Positions 17,101 to 26,261 are shown, counted from the stretch's first letter. The stretch: DNA of 64,000 nucleotides from Puniceicoccus vermicola (GCF_014230055.1 NZ_JACHVA010000053.1:248001-312000), one strand, 5' to 3'. Numbers and translations: made by a program. The notes: generated from the letters alone by a model not told the origin.

Positions 17101-18867
17101 ATGGCCTCGCTCTTCGCACTCGCTCCCAACGGGTGGAGTCTCTTTCTCATCGCCCCCGCTGCTGTCTCCTTCTGGCTGGCAATTGAAACCTCGCGGCCAA
17201 AATTTGGGCATCTGGGAAAAATGTTCTCAGTTCTGACTCTGTCCCTGGGGTGGTGGAGCCTCACTTATGCATTGGAGCTCGGGAGCATCCACGAGGAAGG
17301 AATGCGCTTCTGGCTCAAGGCCGAGTATTTCGCGATTCCACTGGTGGCACCGATGATGTACCTCATCCTGCGGGAGTTTCTCGGGATGCCGAAACTCCGC
17401 CCCTCTTTGCGGGTGGGCCTTTGGTTTGTCCCGGCGACCACCTTCTTGCTGCAGACGACTAACGAGTTTCATCATCTTTTCTATGAGTCCATTGAGGTGT
17501 TTGGGAACGGGAGCAGGAGTTGGCTCTCGCTGACGGCAGGGCCATGGTATATCATCGACGCAATTTACGTTTGTGGGATGGGGGCTATCGGAGTCCTGCA
17601 CTTGTTGCGGCGTTTTCCGCCTCGATCGGAACCGACTATGCGGAAGCAATTCGGTTTTGTTCTGATTGCGGTGATTCTCCCCTATGTCGGGTTTATCCTC
17701 TTTTTGGGAGACTGGTTTTGGGCTCCGGACATTGATCTGACGACCTATTTCTTCCTCGCATCCGGGATTCTTCTCGGAGTTGGGATATTCTGGTTCCAGC
17801 TGTTCGATCTGCTCCCCGTCGCTTTGGAAAGAGTTTTCGAGCGAATCGGCAACGCTTGTTTGGTCTTCGATTATCATGGGCGTTTGGTCAAAGCGAACCA
17901 GAGCGCGAAGGATCTCTTGGGGCTGGATGAGTTGCCGATTGGAGAAACTAGCTCTCGGGTTTTTGAGGCCTATCCTGCCCTGAACCAGACCTCGGACATG
18001 GCGGACGGAGAGACGGTGCGGGTCACGATTGGCGGTGGAGAAGGGGCGAAAATTTGTGTAGCCTCGCGCAGCAACATTGAAGATAGCCATCATCATCGCA
18101 CGGGATATCTCTTGGTCATCCGAGACGATACCGCGCAGCTTCGAATGGAGCAGGAATTGAGAAACCTTAACGCCGAAAAAGATAAACTCTTCTCGGTGAT
18201 CGGTCACGATTTGCGGGGATCCTTGGGAGGACTGGAGAATCTGAGCGGAATCCTGTCGCAGGCCGATATAGATCTCAGTTCGGAGGAGTCCAGAGAATTG
18301 CTGAAAACGATGCAGGAGTCTGCTGCCGCAACCTCGGCCTTTCTTGAAAATCTTTTGTTTTGGGCGAAAATGCAACGGGGCAAGTATACGCAGCAGTCCA
18401 CCTGTTTTCCGGTTTCGGAGGTTGTCCAGCAGGTTCGCTCTTACTTGGCAGCATCTCTCACCAGCAAAGAGATCGAGTTGGAAGAAAGTTCAGATTCCGA
18501 GCTCGAGTTGACGACGGATCGAACCCTTCTGGAGACCTGTCTGAGAAACCTTCTCTCCAATGCGGTCAAGTTTTCCCCCAAGCGGGCCACAGTTCACTTG
18601 CGGGTTTTTGCTCATGGGGTCAAGGATGTGTGTTTTGAGGTGGAAGATCACGGTATCGGAATCCCTGAAAAACTTCTCCGGGATTTGTGGGAAATCTCTG
18701 CGCGCAATGGTCGAGCGGGCACCGAGGGAGAGCCGAGTTCAGGGTTAGGACTGGTTCTCGTTCGCGAGGCCGTCGAATCGTTGGGAGGGACGGTTGAAGT
18801 CCAATCCGAGGAAGAAAAAGGGACCCTCTTTCGTGTTCTCATTCCCAGGTGTGTTCAGGATTCTTGA
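17101..18867 (+). CDS. Orphan sensor histidine kinase with 7TM N-terminus
   Basis: A 588-residue kinase. Residues about 1-225 hold seven hydrophobic helices, with YALELGSIHEEGMRFWLKAEYF and a W/N/H-containing loop (TTNEFHHLF) typical of the His_kinase N-terminal 7TM region. A PAS-like domain follows (about 240-350), then HisKA with H369 in VIGHDLRGSLGG. The ATPase has NLLSNAVKFSP, DHGIGIPE and SGLGLVLV. No response regulator is adjacent. It sits 88 bp after the ClC gene and 33 bp before a TrkA-C membrane protein, suggesting a sensing role in ion or envelope stress; the signal is unknown. Confidence 0.88.
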   Translation: MASLFALAPNGWSLFLIAPAAVSFWLAIETSRPKFGHLGKMFSVLTLSLGWWSLTYALELGSIHEEGMRFWLKAEYFAIPLVAPMMYLILREFLGMPKLRPSLRVGLWFVPATTFLLQTTNEFHHLFYESIEVFGNGSRSWLSLTAGPWYIIDAIYVCGMGAIGVLHLLRRFPPRSEPTMRKQFGFVLIAVILPYVGFILFLGDWFWAPDIDLTTYFFLASGILLGVGIFWFQLFDLLPVALERVFERIGNACLVFDYHGRLVKANQSAKDLLGLDELPIGETSSRVFEAYPALNQTSDMADGETVRVTIGGGEGAKICVASRSNIEDSHHHRTGYLLVIRDDTAQLRMEQELRNLNAEKDKLFSVIGHDLRGSLGGLENLSGILSQADIDLSSEESRELLKTMQESAAATSAFLENLLFWAKMQRGKYTQQSTCFPVSEVVQQVRSYLAASLTSKEIELEESSDSELELTTDRTLLETCLRNLLSNAVKFSPKRATVHLRVFAHGVKDVCFEVEDHGIGIPEKLLRDLWEISARNGRAGTEGEPSSGLGLVLVREAVESLGGTVEVQSEEEKGTLFRVLIPRCVQDS

Positions 18868-18900
18868 GTTCTGATCGCCGTTGCACTAAACTGATTTCAA

Positions 18901-19668
18901 ATGGTTCCCATCATCACTCTTTTATTCGTCGTTGGCTTTTCGATGCTGGTGACCAAAGTGGCCACAATCGCTCTGACGCATACCGGGATGTCGCGAAATC
19001 GGGCCCGTTTTCAGGCTCGCTCGGCCTTTTCGGGTGCGGGCTTCACCACTCAGGAATCTGAGATGGTTGTGAAGCACCCGGTCCGCCGGCGAATCATTAT
19101 GATTCTCATTCTCGTCGGAAACGCGGGTTTGGTGACGGCGGTGTCTACCTTGATTCTCGGCTTCGTGAGTGGCGGCTCCAAGTTGAGCAACGTCGAGACT
19201 CTTCTTCTTCTTTTCTTTGGTTTGGGGTTTCTCTTCTTTTTGGCTAAATCACAGCGGTTGGACCGATTGTTGACCCCATTGATCAACCGTCTGCTCGATC
19301 GCTATACCGGGATTCGAACAAAAGACTTTTCAAGCCTGATGAATGTCATGGAGGATTTCGAAATTGCCGAAGTCGATGTCGGCGAAAATGAGTGGATGAA
19401 AGGGCGAACCCTGGCGGAGTTGAATCTGGATGAGGAGGGGCTCCTCGCTCTCGGAATCATTCGGGGGGACAACACTTATATCGGTGTTCCGCGGGGAAAA
19501 TACGAGATCCTCGAAGACGATAAGTTGGTCATCTATGGGAAGACGGAACGGATCGCGGCATTGTCTGAGCGCAAGGATCCGCTGCAAGGAAAGGCGGAAC
19601 ACGAAGAGGTCGTCGCCGAGCACGAGAAGGAATTGGAAGAGCAGGACGAACAAGCCGAGGCAAAGTAA
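18901..19668 (+). CDS. Membrane protein with TrkA-C (RCK_C) domain
   Basis: A 255-residue protein. Three hydrophobic helices (about 3-28, 59-83 and 96-112) precede a linker, and a TrkA-C/RCK_C-like domain lies at about 139-222 (DFEIAEVDVGENEWMKGRTL, then GIIRGDNTYIGVPRGKYEILEDDKLVIYG). The tail is strongly acidic and helical (EEVVAEHEKELEEQDEQAEAK). There is no pore helix with a GYG filter and no NAD-binding TrkA-N domain, so it is not a standard K+ channel subunit. RCK_C domains bind ligands such as c-di-AMP or nucleotides in other proteins. Probably a ligand-gated partner in ion transport; the exact role is unknown. Confidence 0.8.
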   Translation: MVPIITLLFVVGFSMLVTKVATIALTHTGMSRNRARFQARSAFSGAGFTTQESEMVVKHPVRRRIIMILILVGNAGLVTAVSTLILGFVSGGSKLSNVETLLLLFFGLGFLFFLAKSQRLDRLLTPLINRLLDRYTGIRTKDFSSLMNVMEDFEIAEVDVGENEWMKGRTLAELNLDEEGLLALGIIRGDNTYIGVPRGKYEILEDDKLVIYGKTERIAALSERKDPLQGKAEHEEVVAEHEKELEEQDEQAEAK

Positions 19669-19783
19669 GTCCTCCGGACTTTTAGGGGCTCCGGCGGCGA
19701 GGCGGAATTCGCATCAGAGTCGATTGATTTGCCTAGACGGGCGAACCCAGACCGGTCATTTATATCGTCTTCTTTTTACATCG

Positions 19784-20251
19784 ATGCCCCTGCATATCCG
19801 TCGGGCGGCGCTCGCCGACCTGCCTTTCCTCTTTAATTTGGAATGTGTCCTTTTCGCCCCAACGCGAAGAGAGAGCCGCCGGTCCATTCGGCGGAGCGTG
19901 GTCAGCCCCCACCAGGAAGTCTGGCTTCTCCTCGACGAATTGAATCAATCCATTGGTTCCATCACGCTGCGGAACCATCCGCACCTCACCCGAATCTACT
20001 CTTTGGGAGTTCTCCCCGAGGCTCAGGCGAAAGGAGGAGGTCGAACTCTTCTTGATTGGGGCGAGTCCCGCGCCATCGACCGTAAGGCCTTACGAATGAG
20101 CCTCGAGGTAGATGCCTCGGACGTGCGATTAGTCGACTTCTATCACCGCCGTGGTTTTGGCCGGGACGAGTTTCTGCCCGACTATTATGGCCCGACGGAT
20201 TCGGGGATTCGTATGTTTAAGGACCTTTCCCCTTCTGAACTCTCTTCCTGA
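19784..20251 (+). CDS. GNAT-family N-acetyltransferase
   Basis: A 155-residue GNAT protein starting at ATG 19784 (MPLHIRRAALADLPFLFNLE). The open frame extends farther upstream, but that part overlaps the TrkA-C gene and has no family similarity. The acetyl-CoA site is in IYSLGVLPEAQAKGGGRTLLDW, with the Q/R-x-x-G-x-G/A-like QAKGGG, and the C-terminal YHRRGFGRDEFLPDYY is typical. It is 15 bp upstream of an RLAN/ATP-grasp gene, so both are probably co-translated. In such pairs the acetyltransferase is thought to modify the ligase's amino-acid or peptide product. Confidence 0.87.
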   Translation: MPLHIRRAALADLPFLFNLECVLFAPTRRESRRSIRRSVVSPHQEVWLLLDELNQSIGSITLRNHPHLTRIYSLGVLPEAQAKGGGRTLLDWGESRAIDRKALRMSLEVDASDVRLVDFYHRRGFGRDEFLPDYYGPTDSGIRMFKDLSPSELSS

Positions 20252-20266
20252 CTCTCTTCATCATCC

Positions 20267-21745
20267 ATGCCTGTCCTCAATTTGCTCGTCGTCGATAATC
20301 CGGCTCGTTGGGAGTTTCCCGGTGAACTCGTCGAGGTGGTTTCTGCCAGAAACTACCTGTCGCATGTTCGCTTTCAGCGATTCAGTACGGGAGCTCGCGT
20401 TTTCAATCTGTGCCGATCCTATAGCTACCAAAGTCTCGGCTATTATGTGTCGCTTCTGGCGGAGGCGCGGGGGCATCGGGCAATTCCGGACGTGGCTACG
20501 CTTCGCGACTTTCGTTCCAACGCCGTTCTGCGTCTGCGCGGAATGGAGTGGGAGGATGAAATTCAGTCGGCTCTCCGTAAAGTGGAAACGGATGAGATCG
20601 CATTGCGCTTGGTTTTTGGTCAGCCGTTGACTCCCGGGTTCGGGGCGTTGGGGCAGCGTCTCTATCGATTGTTCCCGGCGCCTCTCTTGCGGGTGCAGTT
20701 TGCCCGCCGGAAGAAAACTTGGGCAATTGCCAGTGTCGCGCCGCTATCCCTTCAATCCTTCTCGGAGGAAGAGCGCTCACAGGTTAAGGAGCGGGTCGGC
20801 AAATTCTTCGCAAAACGGCAGCAGGTCCCAAAGCTGAAGAAGAAGTTTCTTTACGATATGGCGATTGTTGTTGACCCCTTGGATCCGGCTCCTCCCTCCG
20901 ACGCCAAGGCTCTCGAACGCTTCTCTACAGCGGCCCGTGAGGAGGGTTTCTACACGGAGACCATTACCACGGATGATGTTGATCGTATTCGAGAATTTGA
21001 TGCAGTCTTTATTCGACAGACGACCGCCGTGGATCGCCCCATCTATCAACTGTCGCGATTGGCTTACGCCGAAGGCTTGGCAGTGATTGATGACCCATGG
21101 TCGATTCTTAAGAGCACGAATAAAATCTACCTCTCAGAATCGCTGGCCCGAGCCCGGATCCCGGCGCCTCAGACATGGATTCTCACCAAGGATGATCTGA
21201 AGAATGGAGCCTCTTTGAAAGTGACCTATCCATGCGTGCTGAAAATTCCAGATGGGGCTTTCAGTCTCGGGGTCCGAAAAGTAGAGAATCTTGAGGAGCT
21301 GATTTCCACATTGTCGAGTATGCTTGAAAAATCAGAACTCATTCTTGCTCAGGCGTATGTTCCCAGTGAGTACGACTGGAGGGTGGGCATTCTGGATCAT
21401 CAGCCTTTGTTTGTCTGTCGTTACTTCATGGCTAAGGGGCATTGGCAAATCTACAACTGGGCGGCCGAATCGGAAGATCTTCAAAGCGGTGCGGCGCAAA
21501 CCCTGCATGTTGACGACACTCCCCGTGAGGTGCTCGAGACCGCTCAACGCGCAGCTCGTCTCGTCGGCGATGGACTCTATGGAGTCGATCTCAAGCAGAT
21601 CGGGAAGGAGGTCATGGTCATTGAGGTCAATGACAACCCATCGATTGAAGCGGGCATCGAGGACAAAATGCTCGGCATGGAACTTTATCGCCGAATAGCC
21701 CGATCCTTCCGTCGGCGTGTGGAAGGCTTGCGGGCCGGACAGTAA
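20267..21745 (+). CDS. RimK-like ATP-grasp ligase with N-terminal RLAN domain
   Basis: A 492-residue protein. The N-terminal region (about 1-170) matches the RLAN (RimK-like ATP-grasp N-terminal) domain, with VVDNPARWEFPGELVEVVSARNYL, RVFNLCRSYSYQSLGYYVSLL and RGHRAIP. The ATP-grasp part (about 200-485) has DAVFIRQTTAVDRPIYQ, IDDPWSILKSTNKIYL, PCVLKIPDGAFSLGV and the metal-binding MVIEVNDNPSIEAG. Such enzymes form amide bonds between carboxylates and amino groups to make peptides or to tag proteins. With the GNAT upstream it forms a two-gene module. The product is not known. Confidence 0.88.
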   Translation: MPVLNLLVVDNPARWEFPGELVEVVSARNYLSHVRFQRFSTGARVFNLCRSYSYQSLGYYVSLLAEARGHRAIPDVATLRDFRSNAVLRLRGMEWEDEIQSALRKVETDEIALRLVFGQPLTPGFGALGQRLYRLFPAPLLRVQFARRKKTWAIASVAPLSLQSFSEEERSQVKERVGKFFAKRQQVPKLKKKFLYDMAIVVDPLDPAPPSDAKALERFSTAAREEGFYTETITTDDVDRIREFDAVFIRQTTAVDRPIYQLSRLAYAEGLAVIDDPWSILKSTNKIYLSESLARARIPAPQTWILTKDDLKNGASLKVTYPCVLKIPDGAFSLGVRKVENLEELISTLSSMLEKSELILAQAYVPSEYDWRVGILDHQPLFVCRYFMAKGHWQIYNWAAESEDLQSGAAQTLHVDDTPREVLETAQRAARLVGDGLYGVDLKQIGKEVMVIEVNDNPSIEAGIEDKMLGMELYRRIARSFRRRVEGLRAGQ

Positions 21746-21748
21746 GGT

Positions 21749-23422
21749 CTAAGCCTCTGGCAAATTCGTCTTCGCGGAATCCTGCGGGGACTCCATCCAG
21801 CGAGCTGGCGGAATAAGGCGGATCTTGTTCTCCTTGAATTCGCGCAACAGGGTGCGGGTGGTGGACTCCATCCAATCTGGAAAGCCGATGATTCCAGGGG
21901 GGTGGTGCCAGACGATTCCCATCACCTCGATCCCGTCGCGTTCGAATCCTCCGATCACGACCCGCGGAGGAAAGTCTTCGACCATGCCATCGTGGTCAGC
22001 AAGGGTCTCCCGGAGAATGCGCAGAGTGGTTGCGAGCTCTTCTTCGGTAGAATTGAGGGGGAGGTAGAATTTGAAGAACTTCTGGATATAGGGCCGCCGC
22101 GAGATGTTCTCGACCTCCGCTTGGGCCATCTCTTCGTTAGGGATAGTGGCGATATTTCCGTTCAGCAATTTGATTCGGGTGGAACGAATGCCGACGTCAT
22201 CGACGATCCCGTCGAACCCGCGAGTCAAGATTCGTTCCCCGACCTTGTAAGGTTTGTCGAGAAGGATCATCATGCTGCCAACCAGATTTTTGACCGCAGC
22301 TTGCGCGCCCAGCGCAAGGGCCAGACCTCCTACTCCCGCACCGGCGATCAGGGTCGTCATGGGGATTCCCAGGCTGTTGCCGCCCTCCAGAAGAACGACG
22401 ATCGCAAAGAAAATAGTCGCAAGGCGCCCGAAGAGGCGAACCAGTAGACGGTCCATCGCTCGGGAGGAGCGGGAGGCCAGCTCGGCGAATACCTCGACAA
22501 ATCGGAAGCCAATCCCCCAGACCGCAAAGAGGGCGGTCGCAATCAAAAAGACATTGAGAATCAGGTTGGTTGCCTCGAGGAGGACGCCGTAAAGAGCGAG
22601 GCCGTGGTTGGCAAACCACTTGAGACTGAAAGGAACGAGGAGTACTGCTAAAGGGAGAATCGAGGAAACCAGTAGTCCGATGCGATGCCGCGATGGGTCG
22701 ATCCTGCGGGAGAGGCGAGCCATACAGATGAGGAAAACGAGCAGGAAGGATCCGGCTGCAATGGAACCGACGAATCCAATCCACTGCCAGATTTTCAGAT
22801 TCAACCAAACCCGCTGCGTCCAGTCCGGAAGACTGGCAACGATCCGGCGGAGGAAGGGATCGCCGGGAACGTATCTGAGTCGTTCGTAAAAGCCGGGGAG
22901 GGCTCCGGACTGGTAGGGAAACGGCTCAACCCGGGCGTAGTAGTCATCGAGGCGCGCGACCGTTTCCGAGGTAAAGAGGTATTGGGTTTCTTCGCCTTCA
23001 CTCTCGACTCTGCCGATCTCAATCATGGTTCCGGGCACCCGCCAGATTTTTGGGAGCGAGGGGTCGTTGGTCCCGGGAATCGAATCCATTGGGGGGAGGT
23101 TTACTCGGTCGAGAATTTCCCGGAGCTTGAGGACCGCTTCGCGACTCATTTGCCTTTTGACGAAATCGGGAATCTCGCTGAGGTCGAGGGTGTCGAGGGC
23201 TCGTTTGATCTCCCAGTCCAAGTTCTGGGTTTGGTCATCGCCGTGTTTGGGAGACTGGAAATACTCGTCGACCTTGCGGGTAGATTGAAGAAAGGTCTCC
23301 AAGGTCTCCCGAGGGGATGAGGTCTCAGCGGGAAGAGGAAAGTCTTCCGGTTCGCTGTGAAGTGAACCGGCGACAATGACCGAAAGGCCAAAAACGAGAG
23401 GTCTGAAAAAGTTGGTGATCAT
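21749..23422 (-). CDS. MscS-family mechanosensitive channel with extended N-terminus
   Basis: A 557-residue protein. A signal peptide (about 1-24) and a periplasmic segment (about 25-210) precede hydrophobic helices (about 220-400). The MscS pore helix is ALALGAQAAVKNLVGSMMI, followed by the beta domain DKPYKVGERILTRGFDGIVDDVGIRSTRIKLLNGNIATIPNEEM. A cytoplasmic alpha/beta domain closes the protein. It is much longer than E. coli MscS (about 286 residues), like YbdG/YbiO-type members. It converges on the ATP-grasp gene with 3 bp between stops, and there is no clear terminator. It probably releases solutes on hypo-osmotic shock. Confidence 0.9.
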   Translation of the reverse strand: MITNFFRPLVFGLSVIVAGSLHSEPEDFPLPAETSSPRETLETFLQSTRKVDEYFQSPKHGDDQTQNLDWEIKRALDTLDLSEIPDFVKRQMSREAVLKLREILDRVNLPPMDSIPGTNDPSLPKIWRVPGTMIEIGRVESEGEETQYLFTSETVARLDDYYARVEPFPYQSGALPGFYERLRYVPGDPFLRRIVASLPDWTQRVWLNLKIWQWIGFVGSIAAGSFLLVFLICMARLSRRIDPSRHRIGLLVSSILPLAVLLVPFSLKWFANHGLALYGVLLEATNLILNVFLIATALFAVWGIGFRFVEVFAELASRSSRAMDRLLVRLFGRLATIFFAIVVLLEGGNSLGIPMTTLIAGAGVGGLALALGAQAAVKNLVGSMMILLDKPYKVGERILTRGFDGIVDDVGIRSTRIKLLNGNIATIPNEEMAQAEVENISRRPYIQKFFKFYLPLNSTEEELATTLRILRETLADHDGMVEDFPPRVVIGGFERDGIEVMGIVWHHPPGIIGFPDWMESTTRTLLREFKENKIRLIPPARWMESPQDSAKTNLPEA

Positions 23423-23657
23423 TCCGGACGGTCCAGATGTAGTGCGGAGGGAGGACGTGCAAATTGGTGCTCAGAGAATCTCCGATTAGGACGTCAATTA
23501 CCAGCAGAGACAATCCTTCAATTCTCGGTGGGAAACACGGTTGAATTGAATCGTGGTGGATGAGATCTAGCAAAAATGGCGCGCCCGGGCGTAGAGGAGA
23601 GCGAACGGTGTTGCTGTTTAGGGCCCGGCTCCTGCGCTTCGCGCTATACGCCGTGGC

Positions 23658-23693
23658 AGGCTTCGTTCTTTCGCTTCGCTCGGAACGAAGCCT
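23658..23693. repeat. Perfect 11-bp inverted repeat abutting tRNA-Val
   Basis: AGGCTTCGTTC (23658-23668) and GAACGAAGCCT (23683-23693) are perfect complements around a 14-nt loop that itself contains GCTTCGC. The right arm touches the encoded CCA of tRNA-Val. It may be the tRNA terminator or processing stem, or a trace of integration at the tRNA 3' end. No T tract is evident. Confidence 0.6.
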
Positions 23694-23769
23694 GGTGGGA
23701 GATGGCGGACTCGAACCGCCGACCTCCTGCGTGTGAAGCAGGCGCTCTAACCAGCTGAGCTAATCCCCC
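23693..23769 (-). tRNA. tRNA-Val(CAC)
   Basis: A 77-nt cloverleaf on the minus strand. The acceptor stem GGGGGAT pairs with ATCTCCC (one G-U). The anticodon stem CCTGC/GCAGG encloses TTCACAC, giving anticodon CAC for valine GTG codons. The T-arm contains GGTTCGAGTCC, and CCA is encoded. Confidence 0.96.
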
Positions 23770-23962
23770 GGCCGTTTCCTGAAGCGGAATGTCCCACTGC
23801 CGACGAAGCAAGATGGGACGTAAAAGCGGAGGATTCTCCGGTTTCCGGCTGAATTGTCGAGTGGGAATTTCAGTGAGTTGAGGAGAGGGTCTAACCACGG
23901 GTGCGTGGACTTCACTTGGCAAGAGCAGCCCTCTTTGGGAGAAAACCACGGAAAGGTTCAGG

Positions 23963-24036
23963 GGAGCGCGGTGCTTCAGCCCGCGTCTTCGGTGCGTTCT
24001 TGTGATTACGCAGCGCAGGCTGAAGCGTTGCGCTCC
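23963..24036. repeat. Imperfect long inverted repeat (REP-like)
   Basis: The arms at 23963-23985 and 24014-24036 match at about 19 of 23 positions when one is reverse-complemented; shared cores are GGAGCGC and GCTTCAGCC. They lie in a 532-bp gap (23770-24301) with no gene I can support. The form resembles REP/BIME palindromes mobilised by REP-associated transposases, one of which is encoded at 63.4 kb. Confidence 0.55.
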
Positions 24037-24301
24037 TAAAGGCCGGAGCAAATGCGATCATTTCGTTCCAAAACTCCCCGCACTTGAGGTTTGATCGGAT
24101 GCTTTGGTGAAAAACATTGAGTTGATCGGATCTCATCGAGAACGACAATACTTTATGGACATCATTAAATGGATCGATAATGAAAATCGGCCAAAATCTT
24201 ATCAAAAATCAGGATTGGAGGGAACGGGGAGGTGGATGAAAACATCAGAATCGGGATGGATAAACTTGCGGATATTTGAGAATCTTAGGTAATCTTGGGT
24301 T

Positions 24302-25183
24302 ATGTCCGGCACCCTTTCCCTGACCCCCGAAAAGTGGCAAAATTGCTGTGTTCATTTGCTTTGTTTACGCTGGGGGGAGCCGACGAAATCCGGTCGATCC
24401 ATGGAGTGCAGTCCCGATGAGTTAACCGCTTGGTATTTGGAGTCGGGTCAGGTCGAGGTGAGAACGTCGCGGCGTAACTTCACTGCTGAAACGGGGCAGT
24501 GGTTGTTTCTGCCCAATGGATACAGAAGGCAGGAATTTAGTGCGGATGCCCGATTGTTCTCATTGGCCTTTCGGGTGTTCTGGTTGGACAGTTTGCGACC
24601 GGCACTCGACCTTCGCCCTGGATTGATTGTTCCGCAATTGGGCGAATTGGAAAAGGCGATGAACCGAATCCGAGAACAGGAGGGTCATCCAGAGGAGTTC
24701 GAATGGCATTTTCGCGGAATCACCTGTGATCTATCGAAGGTGTTGGAGATTAAGACTTGGTTCCTTTCCTGGCTGGCTGCGTCGATTCCCGTTTGGCGCG
24801 AATCTCTCCCAGATCTGGATAGTTCCAGTGAGGTTGATCCGAGGGTGGTGGAAGCGCGCCGGTGGTTGGAGGAGCAGTCTGAGATGCTGCCGGTGTTGGA
24901 CTTTGAAGGAGCGGCGGATCGGGTTAACCTGAGTTTAGGGCACCTAAACAAGCTGTTTTTCGAGTTCTATCACCAGAGCTTGTGCGGTTATCACGAGCAA
25001 AGGCGGATCCGATATGCACGCCGGCAATTGCTGCGTCCGGAAGTGCGTATTAAGGAAGTTGCGTATGAAATGGGATTCGTGGATCTCTCCAAGTTCTCGA
25101 ATTGGTTTAAAAGATTGGAGCAAGTTTCCCCCAGGGAATTTCGAGGGAAATCATTTTTAAGACAGAGAGATAACAAATCCTAA
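24302..25183 (+). CDS. AraC-family transcriptional regulator
   Basis: A 293-residue regulator. The N-terminal part (about 30-140) is a cupin-like sensing domain (GQWLFLPNGYRRQEF). The C-terminal 100 residues carry two HTH motifs: FEGAADRVNLSLGHLNKLFF, then VAYEMGFVDLSKFSNWFKR, ending in the AraC signature PREFRGK. It precedes a PEP-CTERM gene, a pseudopilin and a large glycoside hydrolase in the same direction, and is the probable activator of that set. The inducer is probably a sugar breakdown product (family inference). Confidence 0.92.
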   Translation: MSGTLSLTPEKWQNCCVHLLCLRWGEPTKSGRSMECSPDELTAWYLESGQVEVRTSRRNFTAETGQWLFLPNGYRRQEFSADARLFSLAFRVFWLDSLRPALDLRPGLIVPQLGELEKAMNRIREQEGHPEEFEWHFRGITCDLSKVLEIKTWFLSWLAASIPVWRESLPDLDSSSEVDPRVVEARRWLEEQSEMLPVLDFEGAADRVNLSLGHLNKLFFEFYHQSLCGYHEQRRIRYARRQLLRPEVRIKEVAYEMGFVDLSKFSNWFKRLEQVSPREFRGKSFLRQRDNKS

Positions 25184-25305
25184 GTTGAGTTTTTGATGCT
25201 ATATGAAGGCTCTCTGGAGCGAATTATGGAATCTCAGTAAGTTTTATCAAGAACGGGTAACTTATTCGCCTTTGAAAGTATCTGTTTCGAGGTATTTTCG
25301 TAAGA

Positions 25306-26130
25306 ATGTTCTCATTTACCTCAAATTTCCTCACTGCCCCGACGAAAAAAATCCTGTTGTCGACCTTTGGCTCCCTGTTCCTTCTGTCGGCTTCACATTT
25401 GTCCGCTCAATTGATCGAGAACGGATCTTTTGACGATTGGGAAGATGGGATGCCGGTCGGATGGTCCCTTTTCGGAAGCGGTGCGACAGAGCCCACTCAG
25501 ATCGACGGTTTGGTTCTCGGATCCACTTCCGCCGTGTTGATCGAAAACGGTGATTCGATTCGGCAAATGATTGTCGACGGTCCGGCGGTCGCGAAACTGA
25601 GTCTAACCTTTGCCGCCAGTAGCTCGACGAGCGCGAGCAATAGAGCCTTTAATCTGGGGATCGGATCATTTGAAGGCGGTTCGACTCCGTCGATCAATTT
25701 TCGGATGGTCAATACCACCGGAGAGTGGGACTCAAATCTGCTCAGTTTGCAGGCCTACGATGGATCCGGTGCCGGATGGGTGAACGTGGTTGAGAATGCG
25801 TTTGAAGGATCGGTTTACGAAGGCGGGACTTTTACCACGGAAAATCTATACAATCTTTCCGTTGAGGTCGATTTCGCGTCCGAAACCCCGTCGTATTCGA
25901 TCTCCTACGGAATGGTTGGCGACGAGGAAACGACGGTTTCGAACATTACCTATTTTCAATCTGAGATCGACTCCTTGAACGCGGTTTCCCTGACCTCCCC
26001 AAGTGCGGATTCCTATTTCGCGGTCGACAATATGTCTTTGGAGTCGATTCCCGAGCCCAATTCCACCTCGTTGTTACTACTCGGCTCGGTGATTTCATTT
26101 GTCGTCCTCGTTCGCCGTAGAAGGAAATAG
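25306..26130 (+). CDS. PEP-CTERM sorting-domain protein
   Basis: A 274-residue exported protein. The signal peptide spans about 1-34 (ending SASHLSA). A beta-rich body starts LIENGSFDDWEDGMPVGWS, a pattern seen in jelly-roll carbohydrate-binding modules. The C-terminus is a complete PEP-CTERM signal: PEP motif (residues about 249-251), hydrophobic helix SLLLLGSVISFVVLV and RRRRK. An exosortase (EpsH) elsewhere would process it and place it at the surface or in extracellular matrix. A carbohydrate-adhesion role is inferred from the N-terminal fold and the hydrolase nearby. A short GGGAG-T-CTCCC palindrome (26194-26204) follows and may be a weak terminator. Confidence 0.88.
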   Translation: MFSFTSNFLTAPTKKILLSTFGSLFLLSASHLSAQLIENGSFDDWEDGMPVGWSLFGSGATEPTQIDGLVLGSTSAVLIENGDSIRQMIVDGPAVAKLSLTFAASSSTSASNRAFNLGIGSFEGGSTPSINFRMVNTTGEWDSNLLSLQAYDGSGAGWVNVVENAFEGSVYEGGTFTTENLYNLSVEVDFASETPSYSISYGMVGDEETTVSNITYFQSEIDSLNAVSLTSPSADSYFAVDNMSLESIPEPNSTSLLLLGSVISFVVLVRRRRK

Positions 26131-26261
26131 TCGACAACTCCGTTTTGTCCCTCCCTAGGAGATTCGACAAAGGGAATCTCACGGGTTCGACATGGGAGTC
26201 TCCCTTGGGTTTCTAAAACCACCGTTTCGATCCGAAGATATCCCAGTTTATTGTCCTCCCC

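Noticed and set aside
25203-25433. 76-codon frame between AraC and the PEP-CTERM gene
   Set aside because: It overlaps the well-supported PEP-CTERM signal peptide in another frame and shows no family similarity.
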